Source of the DNA: an uncultured Collinsella sp.
Lineage (GTDB): Bacteria; Actinomycetota; Coriobacteriia; Coriobacteriales; Coriobacteriaceae
Direction of reading: 5' to 3'
NCBI GenBank assembly: GCA_900556365.1
Contig: USOG01000072.1
Span: 1-7,084 of the forward strand
Length of the DNA stretch: 7,084 bases
Part shown: positions 1 through 6,279 of the stretch, piece after piece
How positions within the stretch are numbered: the stretch's first letter is position 1
Layout: each line of letters begins with the position of its first letter
Translations under genes and position numbers: made by a program
Notes under the pieces: model-generated
What the model was told of the DNA's origin: nothing
What the model saw: only the letters and a program-made list of their open reading frames with translations
The model's database searches: none

Positions 1-2190
1 CGCCGCAACATGCAAGAAGTGCGCGACGCCTTTGCATGGAACCCGGGCTTTAAGGAATACTTTGCCGTCAAGGCCAACCCCAACCCGGCGCTCATCTCCA
101 TTCTCAATGAATACGGCTGCGGCTGCGATTGCTCGAGCTATACCGAGCTCATGATCACCCGCTCGCTGGGTATCACGGGACACGACATCATGTTCTCGTC
201 CAACGATACGCCGGCTGCCGACTTTGAGCTCGCCGACAAGCTGGGTGCCATCGTCAACTTTGACGACATCAGCCACATCGAGTTCTTTGAGCGTGTTGCG
301 GGGCCCATCCCCAAAACGGTCAGCTGCCGCTTTAATCCAGGCGGCCTGTTCCAGCTCTCCAACGGCATCATGGACAACCCAGGCGACTCCAAATATGGCA
401 TGACCACCGAGCAGCTCTTCGAGGCCTTCCGCATGCTCAAAGCCAAGGGCGCCGAGGACTTTGGCATCCACGCATTCCTTGCCAGCAACACCGTCACCAA
501 CGACTACTACCCCAAGCTCGCGCGTATCCTCTTTGAGCTTGCCGTACGCCTGGAGCGCGAGACCGGCGCACACGTCGCCTTCATCAATCTGTCCGGCGGC
601 GTCGGCATCCCCTACCTGCCCGAGCAGCAGGCCAACGACATTCGCGCCATCGGCGAGGGAGTACACGCGGCATACGACGAGATCCTGGTTCCCGCCGGCA
701 TGGGCGATGTGGCCATCTGCACTGAGATGGGCCGCTTTATGATGGGCCCCTACGGCTGCCTGGTCACCAAGGCTATCCACGAGAAGCAGATCTACAAGGA
801 CTATATCGGTGTCGATGCAAGCGCCGTCGATTTGATTCGCCCTGCCATGTATGGCGCCTACCACCACATTACGGTGATGGGTCAGCCGGGCGGCGCCGAC
901 AAGGCCACGGCGCCCGTCACGAACACCTATGACATCACGGGCAACCTATGCGAGAACAACGACAAGTTCGCTATCGATCGCAAGCTGCCGCATATCGACA
1001 TGGGTGACCTGCTTGTAATCCACGATACCGGTGCGCATGGCTACTCCATGGGCTACAACTACAACGGACGGCTGCGCTCGGCCGAGGTCCTGCTGCGCCC
1101 CGATGGCGCGGCCGACCTCATCCGCCGCGCCGAGCGCCCGGGCGATTACTTTGCCACGCTCGACGTGCTGCCGTGTGGCCGCGAGCTGCTGGCCAAGTCG
1201 CGCGCCGAAAGTGCCCGCCGTCGCGCCGAAGACGAGCGCCTGGCAGTCGCAGCTCAATGGAACAAACGCATCCAGATCGCGGAGGCGAAGGAGAAGAACA
1301 TGGACATCCGCAATCTCGAGGGCTCAATCGTCGCCCTGGTTACGCCGTTTAAAAAGGACGGCAGTGTCGACTTTGACGCGCTCGAGCGCCTTATCGATTT
1401 CCACTTGCAAAATGGCACCGACGCCATTCTCACCCTGGGCACCACCGGCGAGAGCGCCACGATGACCGATGACGAGGACAACTCCGTCGTCGCCGCCGTG
1501 GTCAAGCATGTTGCAGGACGCGTCCCCGTCATCGCCGGCTCGGGCTCCAACTCCACGCAGACCATGCTCACCAAGTCGCTTACTTACCAGGGCTTGGGAG
1601 CCGACGGCCTGCTGCTCATTACCCCCTACTACAACAAGTCCAACGAAGAGGGTATCTATCAGCACTTTAAGACCGTCGCCGATGCCGTTGACATCCCCTG
1701 CATCCTGTACAACATCCCCGGCCGCTGCGGCTGCGGTATCAGCGAGCGCAACGTAGAGCGCCTGGCCGCGCACCCCAACATCATGGGTATTAAGGAGGCC
1801 TCGGGCAACGTCGCCTACGCGGCCAAGATCGCCCACCTGCTGTCAGACGACTTCCGCATGTACTCGGGCGAGGACGCGCTTACCGTGCCGCTCATGAGCC
1901 TGGGCGCCTCGGGCACCATCAGCGTGTGGGCAGACGTGCAGCCGCAGCTCGTACACGACATGTGCCGCGCTTATCTGGACGGCGACGTAGCGCGCGCCCG
2001 CGATATCCAGATTGCCGGCCAGCCGCTCATCAACGCCCTCTTTAGCGAGGTCAACCCCATCCCCGTTAAGGAAGCGCTCGCCCAGATGGGCATGATCGAG
2101 GCAAACTACCGTATGCCGCTGTGCCCCATGGCAGACGACACGCGATCCGCACTTACCGATGCTCTGAAGGGAGCTGGTCTGCTTGATTAA
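1..2190 (+). CDS. lysA-dapA: LysA-DapA fusion: diaminopimelate decarboxylase joined to dihydrodipicolinate synthase (5' end outside window)
   Basis: One uninterrupted frame encodes two lysine-pathway enzymes. The N-terminal part is a fold-type III PLP decarboxylase (meso-diaminopimelate to L-lysine). Numbering from the Met codon at nt 10, I see the PLP lysine in FAVKANPNP (K21), a glycine loop SGGVG (195-199), EMGR (239-242), the CE substrate motif (C314-E315) and the closing YNGRLRSAEVLL. Nucleotides 1-9 are in frame and the start lies upstream, because family members have roughly 25-40 more N-terminal residues. LysA homology ends near residue 384. A charged, Ala/Arg/Glu-rich, probably helical linker (about 384-430) then leads directly into a complete 296-residue DapA. 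No stop exists between the two. Individual enzyme functions are secure from motifs. Whether the full-length fusion is the main product is unknown, because a ribosome binding site precedes the DapA methionine. A lost stop codon or a sequencing error is the alternative. Confidence 0.85.
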   Translation, partial: RRNMQEVRDAFAWNPGFKEYFAVKANPNPALISILNEYGCGCDCSSYTELMITRSLGITGHDIMFSSNDTPAADFELADKLGAIVNFDDISHIEFFERVAGPIPKTVSCRFNPGGLFQLSNGIMDNPGDSKYGMTTEQLFEAFRMLKAKGAEDFGIHAFLASNTVTNDYYPKLARILFELAVRLERETGAHVAFINLSGGVGIPYLPEQQANDIRAIGEGVHAAYDEILVPAGMGDVAICTEMGRFMMGPYGCLVTKAIHEKQIYKDYIGVDASAVDLIRPAMYGAYHHITVMGQPGGADKATAPVTNTYDITGNLCENNDKFAIDRKLPHIDMGDLLVIHDTGAHGYSMGYNYNGRLRSAEVLLRPDGAADLIRRAERPGDYFATLDVLPCGRELLAKSRAESARRRAEDERLAVAAQWNKRIQIAEAKEKNMDIRNLEGSIVALVTPFKKDGSVDFDALERLIDFHLQNGTDAILTLGTTGESATMTDDEDNSVVAAVVKHVAGRVPVIAGSGSNSTQTMLTKSLTYQGLGADGLLLITPYYNKSNEEGIYQHFKTVADAVDIPCILYNIPGRCGCGISERNVERLAAHPNIMGIKEASGNVAYAAKIAHLLSDDFRMYSGEDALTVPLMSLGASGTISVWADVQPQLVHDMCRAYLDGDVARARDIQIAGQPLINALFSEVNPIPVKEALAQMGMIEANYRMPLCPMADDTRSALTDALKGAGLLD
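1281..1293 (+). promoter_or_regulatory. Internal ribosome binding site before the DapA start
   Basis: GGAGG (1281-1285) and AAGGAG (1288-1293) lie inside the fused reading frame. AAGGAG ends 6 nt before the ATG at 1300, which is ideal spacing. This argues that the ATG is, or recently was, a genuine translation start even though the upstream lysA frame runs through it. Confidence 0.6.
1300..2190 (+). CDS. dapA: 4-hydroxy-tetrahydrodipicolinate synthase (DapA), possible independent product from internal start
   Basis: The C-terminal 296 residues of the fused frame are a full-length class I aldolase that condenses pyruvate with aspartate semialdehyde, the first committed step to diaminopimelate. 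Numbered from the ATG at 1300: LVTPF (13-17), GTTGES (47-52; T48 and T49), the TPYYN segment (Y110, Y111), YNIPGR (Y137 and R142) and the Schiff-base lysine in GIKEASG (K165). The usual length is 290-300 residues, so nothing is missing. A strong Shine-Dalgarno sits 6 nt before this ATG, so free DapA could be made besides the fusion. By alignment to E. coli DapA (offset +4), the lysine-feedback residues H53, H56 and E84 are replaced by D57, D60 and T88, while N80 is kept (N84). I infer weak or no lysine inhibition, as in many Gram-positive enzymes. Confidence 0.88.
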   Translation: MDIRNLEGSIVALVTPFKKDGSVDFDALERLIDFHLQNGTDAILTLGTTGESATMTDDEDNSVVAAVVKHVAGRVPVIAGSGSNSTQTMLTKSLTYQGLGADGLLLITPYYNKSNEEGIYQHFKTVADAVDIPCILYNIPGRCGCGISERNVERLAAHPNIMGIKEASGNVAYAAKIAHLLSDDFRMYSGEDALTVPLMSLGASGTISVWADVQPQLVHDMCRAYLDGDVARARDIQIAGQPLINALFSEVNPIPVKEALAQMGMIEANYRMPLCPMADDTRSALTDALKGAGLLD

Positions 2191-2923
2191 GACCGTCATT
2201 ATGGGAACGGGCCGCATGGGCTCGCTCATCCGCACCACCGCCGAAAGCATTGTCGATGCCGCCGGGCAGCCCGTTTTTGATATCGTGGCCCAGATTGGCT
2301 TCGATTTGAGCGAGCTCGAGAACGCACCGGCTGCCGATGTGATTATCGACTTCTCGAACGTCGTGACCTTCGATGCCGTCATCGCCTATGTCGAGCGCAC
2401 GGGCGCCGCACTCGTTTCCGGCACCACGGGCTATTCACCTGAGCAGATGGACCGCCTGCGTGAGCTGGGCCAGAACACCCGCGTTATGCACTCGGGCAAT
2501 TACTCCATCGGCATCGCAGCCCTGCGTCATCTAGTGGCCCAGGCCACACGCGAGCTGCCCGGCTTTGACTGCGAGATCGTCGAGACGCACCACAACCAAA
2601 AGGTCGACGCCCCGAGCGGCACCGCCAAGCTACTGCTCGACGCCGTCGTCGAAGCTGAACCCGAGGCAGGCTACCACCCCGTCTATGGCCGCGAGGGCAT
2701 GTGCGGCGCGCGTGGCCCCAAGGAAATCGGAATGCACTCGCTGCGCGGCGGCACCGTCGCCGGCGTGCACGAGGTTAGTTTCTTTGGCCAGGACGAGGAG
2801 GTCACGCTCACCCACCGCGCCACGAGCCGTCAGATCTTTGTCAACGGCGCCTTGGCAGCCGCGCAGAAGCTCGTCACCCGCGAACCCGGCTTCTATACGT
2901 TCGACAAGGTCATGTTTGCCTAA
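2183..2923 (+). CDS. dapB: 4-hydroxy-tetrahydrodipicolinate reductase
   Basis: This 246-residue enzyme reduces the DapA product to tetrahydrodipicolinate with NAD(P)H in the cytoplasm. The N-terminal Rossmann motif is MGTGRMG (7-13), followed by SGTTG (79-83). The catalytic and substrate-binding signature is THHNQKVDAPSGTA (135-148, with H136, H137 and K140). The conserved C-terminal stretch HSLRGGTVAGVHEVSFFG (185-202) is intact. Length is normal (about 240-270). The start is TTG at 2183, overlapping the dapA stop by 8 nt, with AAGGGAG (2167-2173) 9 nt upstream. The next in-frame ATG (residue 7) would remove the first beta strand ahead of the glycine loop, so TTG is favoured. The overlap suggests translational coupling to dapA. 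Confidence 0.96.
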   Translation: MIKTVIMGTGRMGSLIRTTAESIVDAAGQPVFDIVAQIGFDLSELENAPAADVIIDFSNVVTFDAVIAYVERTGAALVSGTTGYSPEQMDRLRELGQNTRVMHSGNYSIGIAALRHLVAQATRELPGFDCEIVETHHNQKVDAPSGTAKLLLDAVVEAEPEAGYHPVYGREGMCGARGPKEIGMHSLRGGTVAGVHEVSFFGQDEEVTLTHRATSRQIFVNGALAAAQKLVTREPGFYTFDKVMFA

Positions 2924-2962
2924 CCGGGTATCAACCGAATCCACCCAAAGGAGAGATAGCAA

Positions 2963-3682
2963 ATGAGCAACGCAGCCGAGATGGATGCACAAGAGATTAT
3001 CAACTACATCGCCACCGCGCCCAAAAAGACGCCCGTCAAGCTGTACGTGCGCGAGAAGCCCGGCATGAAGGTTGCCTGGGGCAACGCACATGTCTACGGC
3101 GGTCGTCGTGGCAAGACCGTCTTTGGCGACTGGGATGAGCTTAAGGCCATCCTCGATGCCAATGCCGATTCCATCGATTACTACGACGTTGAAAACGATT
3201 GCCGCAACTCCGCCGTGCCTATGCTCGACCTTAAGGGCATCAACGCCCGCATCGAGCCGGGCGCGATCATCCGCGACCGCGTCGAGATCGGCGACCGTGC
3301 CGTCATCATGATGGGCGCCATCATCAACATCGGCTCCGTTATCGGCGAGGGTTCCATGATCGATATGGGCGCCGTGCTGGGCGGTCGCGCCACCGTGGGC
3401 AAGAACTGCCACATCGGCGCCGGCACCGTGCTGGCAGGCGTTGTGGAGCCCGCCAGCGCCACGCCCGTCATCATCGAGGACGATGTCATGATCGGCGCAA
3501 ACGCCGTGGTCCTGGAAGGCGTGCGCGTGGGCAAGGGCGCCGTCGTGGCTGCCGGTGCCGTATGCGTCGAGGACGTCCCCGCCGGCGCCGTCGTGGCCGG
3601 TGTTCCCGCCCGCGTCATCAAGATGCGTGACGAGAAGACCGACAGCAAGACCGGTCTCGAGGAAGGCCTGCGCCAGCTGTAG
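2963..3682 (+). CDS. dapH: Tetrahydrodipicolinate N-acetyltransferase
   Basis: This 239-residue enzyme transfers acetyl from acetyl-CoA to tetrahydrodipicolinate, giving N-acetyl-2-amino-6-oxopimelate. It therefore commits the cell to the acetylase branch of diaminopimelate synthesis. It resembles Bacillus subtilis DapH (YkuQ) along its whole length as I recall that sequence, including [15 protein letters not shown] (76-90), [11 protein letters not shown] (95-105) and [20 protein letters not shown] (141-160). Residues about 92-218 form a left-handed parallel beta helix of hexapeptide repeats (I/V-G-x-x-A pattern). The C-terminus ends in the family-typical LRQL. The ATG at 2963 has AAAGGAGAG (2947-2955) upstream. 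It is the last gene of the operon, 39 nt behind dapB. It is distinguished from the succinyl enzyme DapD by its shorter length and by these motifs. Confidence 0.96.
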   Translation: MSNAAEMDAQEIINYIATAPKKTPVKLYVREKPGMKVAWGNAHVYGGRRGKTVFGDWDELKAILDANADSIDYYDVENDCRNSAVPMLDLKGINARIEPGAIIRDRVEIGDRAVIMMGAIINIGSVIGEGSMIDMGAVLGGRATVGKNCHIGAGTVLAGVVEPASATPVIIEDDVMIGANAVVLEGVRVGKGAVVAAGAVCVEDVPAGAVVAGVPARVIKMRDEKTDSKTGLEEGLRQL

Positions 3683-3684
3683 AA

Positions 3685-3712
3685 GTTACGCGGTTTTACC
3701 AAACCGCGTAAC
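3685..3712. other. Perfect 12-bp hairpin immediately after dapH
   Basis: GTTACGCGGTTT (3685-3696) and AAACCGCGTAAC (3701-3712) form a perfect 12-bp stem with a 4-nt loop, starting 2 nt behind the dapH stop. On the plus strand it is followed by GGCTCG, so there is no U-tract and it is not a textbook intrinsic terminator. On the minus strand it is followed by TTCTAC, which is only weakly terminator-like. It may be a 3'-end stabiliser of the dap mRNA, or the 3' hairpin of a minus-strand RNA from the adjacent element. Confidence 0.6.
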
Positions 3713-3722
3713 GGCTCGACGC

Positions 3723-3860
3723 TGCAAACGCCCCTAAGCGACAATCTGACGTTCAATCGTCGGTCGCGTACCGAAGTACGCTTCCCTCCTCTTTCACGTC
3801 ACCTTGCTCGCCTAGGGGCATTTTCGCTGACGTGAGCTCAACCTGCGGCGCAATGTCAGC
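3723..3860 (-). ncRNA. Candidate structured RNA, unknown family
   Basis: Read on the minus strand, 3823-3808 pairs with 3741-3726 over 16 bp, including two G-U wobbles (3820/3729 and 3812/3737) that would be A-C mismatches in a plus-strand RNA. After a single bulged G, the helix continues as CAA/UUG (3806-3804 with 3744-3742), a GG/GA internal loop, and UGACGU/ACGUCA (3801-3796 with 3752-3747). The apical part carries a 6-bp GCGUAC hairpin (3781-3766) with a C(UUCG)G tetraloop, which reads CGAA on the plus strand. A purine tract with AGGAGG (3790-3785) lies unpaired beside it. A second stem, GCUGAC/GUCAGC (3860-3855 with 3831-3826), precedes it. I cannot see a convincing promoter and do not recognise a known family. 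An inverted-repeat mobile remnant is the alternative. Confidence 0.42.
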
Positions 3861-3875
3861 AACCAAGCCGAAAAC

Positions 3876-3918
3876 AAAAAAGGCCGAAGTCCCAAAAGGC
3901 TTCGGCCTTTGTTTTTTT
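3876..3918. terminator. Bidirectional intrinsic terminator between dapH and the nucleoid-protein gene
   Basis: AAAGGCCGAAG (3879-3889) and CTTCGGCCTTT (3900-3910) form an 11-bp stem around a 10-nt loop. Seven T's follow on the plus strand (3912-3918), and six T's are read on the minus strand (3881-3876). It ends the minus-strand gene whose stop is at 3937-3939. It would also stop plus-strand transcripts running out of the dap operon. Confidence 0.9.
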
Positions 3919-3936
3919 GCAACGTCCAAGAGCAGT

Positions 3937-4941
3937 TTATCGATTCTCAATACTTCCGATGTTCTTGAGCTCGATGGAGATGAGGCCGTTGGGCTCGTTG
4001 ACAAACTCGATGTACTCAGAGTTCGAACCCATCACGGCCGGGAAGCTGATCTCGATACCCGTATCGGTACGGATCTTATGATTGCGCACCGCCGCGCGTT
4101 CGACCTGCTTGCGCTCCACGGGCACAAGCTCAGGCACCTTCTCCTCAGTCAGTGCCGCGCGCACGCTCTCCTTGATAACCGGTTCGTCCTCAAAGACCTC
4201 ATCGACGATATCCCAAGGCGGCAGCTCCTCGTCATCTTCGACTTTCTCGGCAACGGCAGCCTTAACCTTGGCGAGCGCCACGGCCGTATTGGCACCGTGC
4301 TCCTCGGCGACTTCCTCGACCACACGCGTCACGGTGTCGATGACCTCCTTACCCGACACGCCCGTGTCGCACTGCAGCAGGCCATCGGGAATAAGCATAC
4401 GGTCCTCGCCGGCAATCTTGCGTTTCTTGTCCACGTACCCAATCTCCATGGTGCTCGCGCGCACGATGGCATAGCTTGGCACCTTTTGCGAGGGGTTTGG
4501 CAGAATAGCGTAGTGGCGCGCGATGTCATTGCGCACCTCCCCCTCCTCGCGGCCCACTTCGTGCATAAAGGCCTGCTTGGAGCCCAGCAGCATCACGGCA
4601 AACCAGCGGGCATCCTCATCGTCGTCAAAATCAGCCACGAGTACGTCGGTGGACTCGGCTTTCTCGGCTTTGGTGAGCTCGGAGGAGATAAACTCCGCAA
4701 TCTGCTGCGACAGGTCCACGAATTCGCGCTCGCCAAAGAAATAGCCCTTGAGCTCACCGCCAAACGCAGAGTTCTCGGCAAACGTGGCGCGTTTATTGTC
4801 GGCCGAGGTACGCGCGCGGCGCAGATGTGTGGTCACGAAGTTGCGCACGGTACGACTCTCGATATCGAGCTCGCGCTGGCTCATGACGTTGACGGCAGAG
4901 TCAAAGTCCAGGATATGCAGAATCGCGTGATTGATTTTCAT
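3937..4941 (-). CDS. Nucleoid-associated protein, YejK/NdpA family
   Basis: The 334-residue cytoplasmic protein matches the 37-kDa nucleoid-associated family (E. coli YejK, 335 residues), whose members associate with the nucleoid but have no firmly known biochemical role. Family-like traits are the N-terminal INHAILHILD followed by an S-x-x-E-L-D-I segment, and the C-terminal ISFPAVMG...EYIEFVNEPNGLISIELKNI. A strongly acidic stretch (EKVEDDEELPPWDIVDE and on) lies about two thirds along. No signal peptide or membrane segment is seen. Two starts are possible: ATG at 4950 (MPYMKIN, 337 residues) or ATG at 4941 (MKIN). I prefer 4941 because the weak Shine-Dalgarno (ACGGA, just before 4950) touches the first ATG but is 9 nt from the second. 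The gene appears monocistronic, ends at the bidirectional terminator and converges with the dap operon. Confidence 0.85.
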   Translation of the reverse strand: MKINHAILHILDFDSAVNVMSQRELDIESRTVRNFVTTHLRRARTSADNKRATFAENSAFGGELKGYFFGEREFVDLSQQIAEFISSELTKAEKAESTDVLVADFDDDEDARWFAVMLLGSKQAFMHEVGREEGEVRNDIARHYAILPNPSQKVPSYAIVRASTMEIGYVDKKRKIAGEDRMLIPDGLLQCDTGVSGKEVIDTVTRVVEEVAEEHGANTAVALAKVKAAVAEKVEDDEELPPWDIVDEVFEDEPVIKESVRAALTEEKVPELVPVERKQVERAAVRNHKIRTDTGIEISFPAVMGSNSEYIEFVNEPNGLISIELKNIGSIENR

Positions 4942-4979
4942 ATACGGCATTCCGTTCTAGATCGATTTCGGCACGAACC

Positions 4980-4985
4980 AGTATA
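4980..4985 (-). promoter_or_regulatory. Possible -10 box for the nucleoid-protein gene
   Basis: On the minus strand TATACT (4985-4980) lies about 39 nt before the preferred ATG, a plausible sigma-70 type -10 element. No recognisable TTGACA-like -35 box is found 15-19 nt further upstream, so this is tentative. Confidence 0.3.
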
Positions 4986-5024
4986 GCGATAGCGGTCGAT
5001 CCCGCCCCAGGCGCATCGAAGATT

Positions 5025-5053
5025 GGTGCATCGGGGACAGGTTGCTTTGCACC
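5025..5053 (-). repeat. REP-like hairpin repeat, copy A
   Basis: The 29-nt core on the minus strand runs from GGTGC to GCACC and contains AAAGCAACCTG and TCCCC. It matches the copy at 6251-6279 at 24 of 29 positions. Its ends form a hairpin: ATTGGTGCA (5022-5030) pairs with TGCACCAAT (5048-5056) around a 17-nt loop. It lies 5 nt beyond the hydrolase stop and upstream of the nucleoid-protein gene. Confidence 0.7.
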
Positions 5054-5058
5054 AATGG

Positions 5059-6219
5059 TTAGCGCAGGAGCTCGGACTGCCAAGCCTCGAGCTGTTCTGC
5101 CAAGCTCTTGCCGGCAGCGGGCATGTCGATCTGGGGACGTTTGGGCAGAAGCGCACACTTAAGAATCGCAACGATAGTCTGCGAGACAAAGCGTCGCGTA
5201 TCCTTGTCAAAGCCTTGCGCAGCCTGGAGCATCACGGGCAGGCTCTCGCGCAGATTCCCAGCGATATCCGCAAACCGCTCAGCACCCGTAGCCTCAAGCA
5301 CGGAGAACAACGCATCTACAAAACGCTCGCGCTCGCTAGGCGACACCGCAAGCAGCATCTCGCGAATGGAGCCATCAACGTATCGAGCACCGGCGGACAG
5401 GCGCTCACAGTACACGAAGTCGCGACCATCAACCACCCAGCTAAAGGGATTATGCTGAAGCAGGCTGAACTCGGTGCTCTCAACGATGGCATAGTCCTCC
5501 TGTGTCTCGAAAATCATGCCAAAGATCGACGACCGAGGTAGCGTCTTGTCGATTCGACCGGATAGGTCGGCGAAGGCGTTGCCGCTCAGAAACTCCTCGA
5601 CGAAGCCCGGACCATCATGGGAATACGCCACATCGATTCGCTCACGGGCGACATCGGGGCACATCGCCGCACCGTACACCGCAAGGTTTCCACCCTTGGA
5701 ATGACCTCCGCACAAAAGCGGCCCGTCAATCGCATCCGCCGCCTCGTCTACATAACGCGCCGCGGATTCCTGGGCCGGCACAGGACACCGGAACGCCATG
5801 TTAAAGTCCTCTTTCCAGCCCACAATCGTGCTGTCGGTCCCCCGGAAGGCAAGATAGCTAAACCCCGCCGGAAATCGGAACGTCATGGCCGCAAACTGCT
5901 CCGTTGTCTCGGCATCACTCACGCTACGATAGCCGCAAACACGAACGCCACGGTAGCGAGGACTTGCTGCCACAGCCTCCAACAGGGCACGGCTCCCCTC
6001 CGGATCCCACAGGTCGCCAATCATGTCTTGGTAGCACTCGGCGCGCAGCAGCTCGCGTACGTCTAGGCCCTGCCAGTTCGTCAGCTCCGCCATATCACCC
6101 GGCAAACGCAAATAGGACAACCACGCAAAGACCAGGCTATCCACCGCGCAGAACGGCCGTTCCTCAAACGGATCAAACGCCGTCTGGGCATAGGTCAAAA
6201 AATTAGGCGAATCCGACAT
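5059..6219 (-). CDS. DUF2974 (Mbeg1-like) alpha/beta-hydrolase family protein
   Basis: A 386-residue protein of the lipase-like DUF2974 family, whose substrate is unknown. Visible landmarks are the N-terminal NFLTYAQTAFDPFEERPF (6-23) followed by VDSLVFAWLSYL, AFRGTDSTIVGWKEDFNMAF (124-143), the nucleophile elbow GGHSKGGNLA (171-180, S174 as likely nucleophile) and YSHDGPGF (199-206), where D202 may be the acid. H256 in LLQHNPFSW is a candidate catalytic histidine. No signal peptide is evident, so a cytoplasmic role is likely. The ATG at 6219 is chosen because GGGAGGG lies just upstream (spacing only about 3 nt) and the homology begins directly after it. Upstream in-frame codons run into the ldh terminator. 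It stands alone, 126 nt or more from its neighbours and bracketed by REP-like repeats, so context gives no hint of substrate. Confidence 0.87.
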   Translation of the reverse strand: MSDSPNFLTYAQTAFDPFEERPFCAVDSLVFAWLSYLRLPGDMAELTNWQGLDVRELLRAECYQDMIGDLWDPEGSRALLEAVAASPRYRGVRVCGYRSVSDAETTEQFAAMTFRFPAGFSYLAFRGTDSTIVGWKEDFNMAFRCPVPAQESAARYVDEAADAIDGPLLCGGHSKGGNLAVYGAAMCPDVARERIDVAYSHDGPGFVEEFLSGNAFADLSGRIDKTLPRSSIFGMIFETQEDYAIVESTEFSLLQHNPFSWVVDGRDFVYCERLSAGARYVDGSIREMLLAVSPSERERFVDALFSVLEATGAERFADIAGNLRESLPVMLQAAQGFDKDTRRFVSQTIVAILKCALLPKRPQIDMPAAGKSLAEQLEAWQSELLR

Positions 6220-6237
6220 GGCCCTCCCATCAACTAT

Positions 6238-6249
6238 GGTGCATTGGGG
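6238..6249 (-). repeat. Partial REP-like repeat
   Basis: GGTGCATTGGGG matches the plus-strand beginning of copy A (5025-5036) at 11 of 12 positions. It directly abuts the full copy B, which lies in the opposite orientation. This looks like a truncated second copy, leaving a head-to-head pair in the leader of the hydrolase gene. Confidence 0.5.
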
Positions 6250-6250
6250 T

Positions 6251-6279
6251 GGTGCAAAGTAACCTGACCCCCTCGCACC
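6251..6279 (+). repeat. REP-like hairpin repeat, copy B
   Basis: Plus-strand core from GGTGC (6251-6255) to GCACC (6275-6279) containing AAAGTAACCTG and ACCCC. It is 24/29 identical to copy A in inverted orientation. The ends can pair as TGGTGC/GCACCA (6250-6255 with 6275-6280). It lies between the ldh terminator and the hydrolase ribosome binding site. Confidence 0.7.

Noticed and set aside
2630..3412. Open frame of 260 codons on the minus strand over dapB and dapH
   Set aside because: Antisense shadow of two clearly conserved enzymes; His/Asp/Val-rich translation without any motif.
3753..3821. 22-codon minus-strand frame starting MPLGEQGDVKEEG inside the structured element
   Set aside because: No ribosome binding site before its ATG, which is buried in the 16-bp stem. 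Base pairing explains the sequence better than coding.
3683..3936. Known riboswitch or T-box (lysine riboswitch considered because of the dap genes)
   Set aside because: The region lies behind dapH and before no plus-strand gene, and neither the lysine-riboswitch core nor the T-box AGGGTGGNACCGCG motif is visible.
3832..4986. Open frame of 384 codons on the plus strand, antisense to the nucleoid-protein gene
   Set aside because: It runs through the bidirectional terminator and lies opposite a family-matching gene. The translation is low-complexity with no recognisable domain, as expected from GC-rich shadow frames.
4960..5001. GATCGA/TCGATC inverted pair around the possible -10 box of the nucleoid-protein gene
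   Set aside because: Only 6 bp arms 30 nt apart in GC-rich DNA; expected by chance and no known operator matches.
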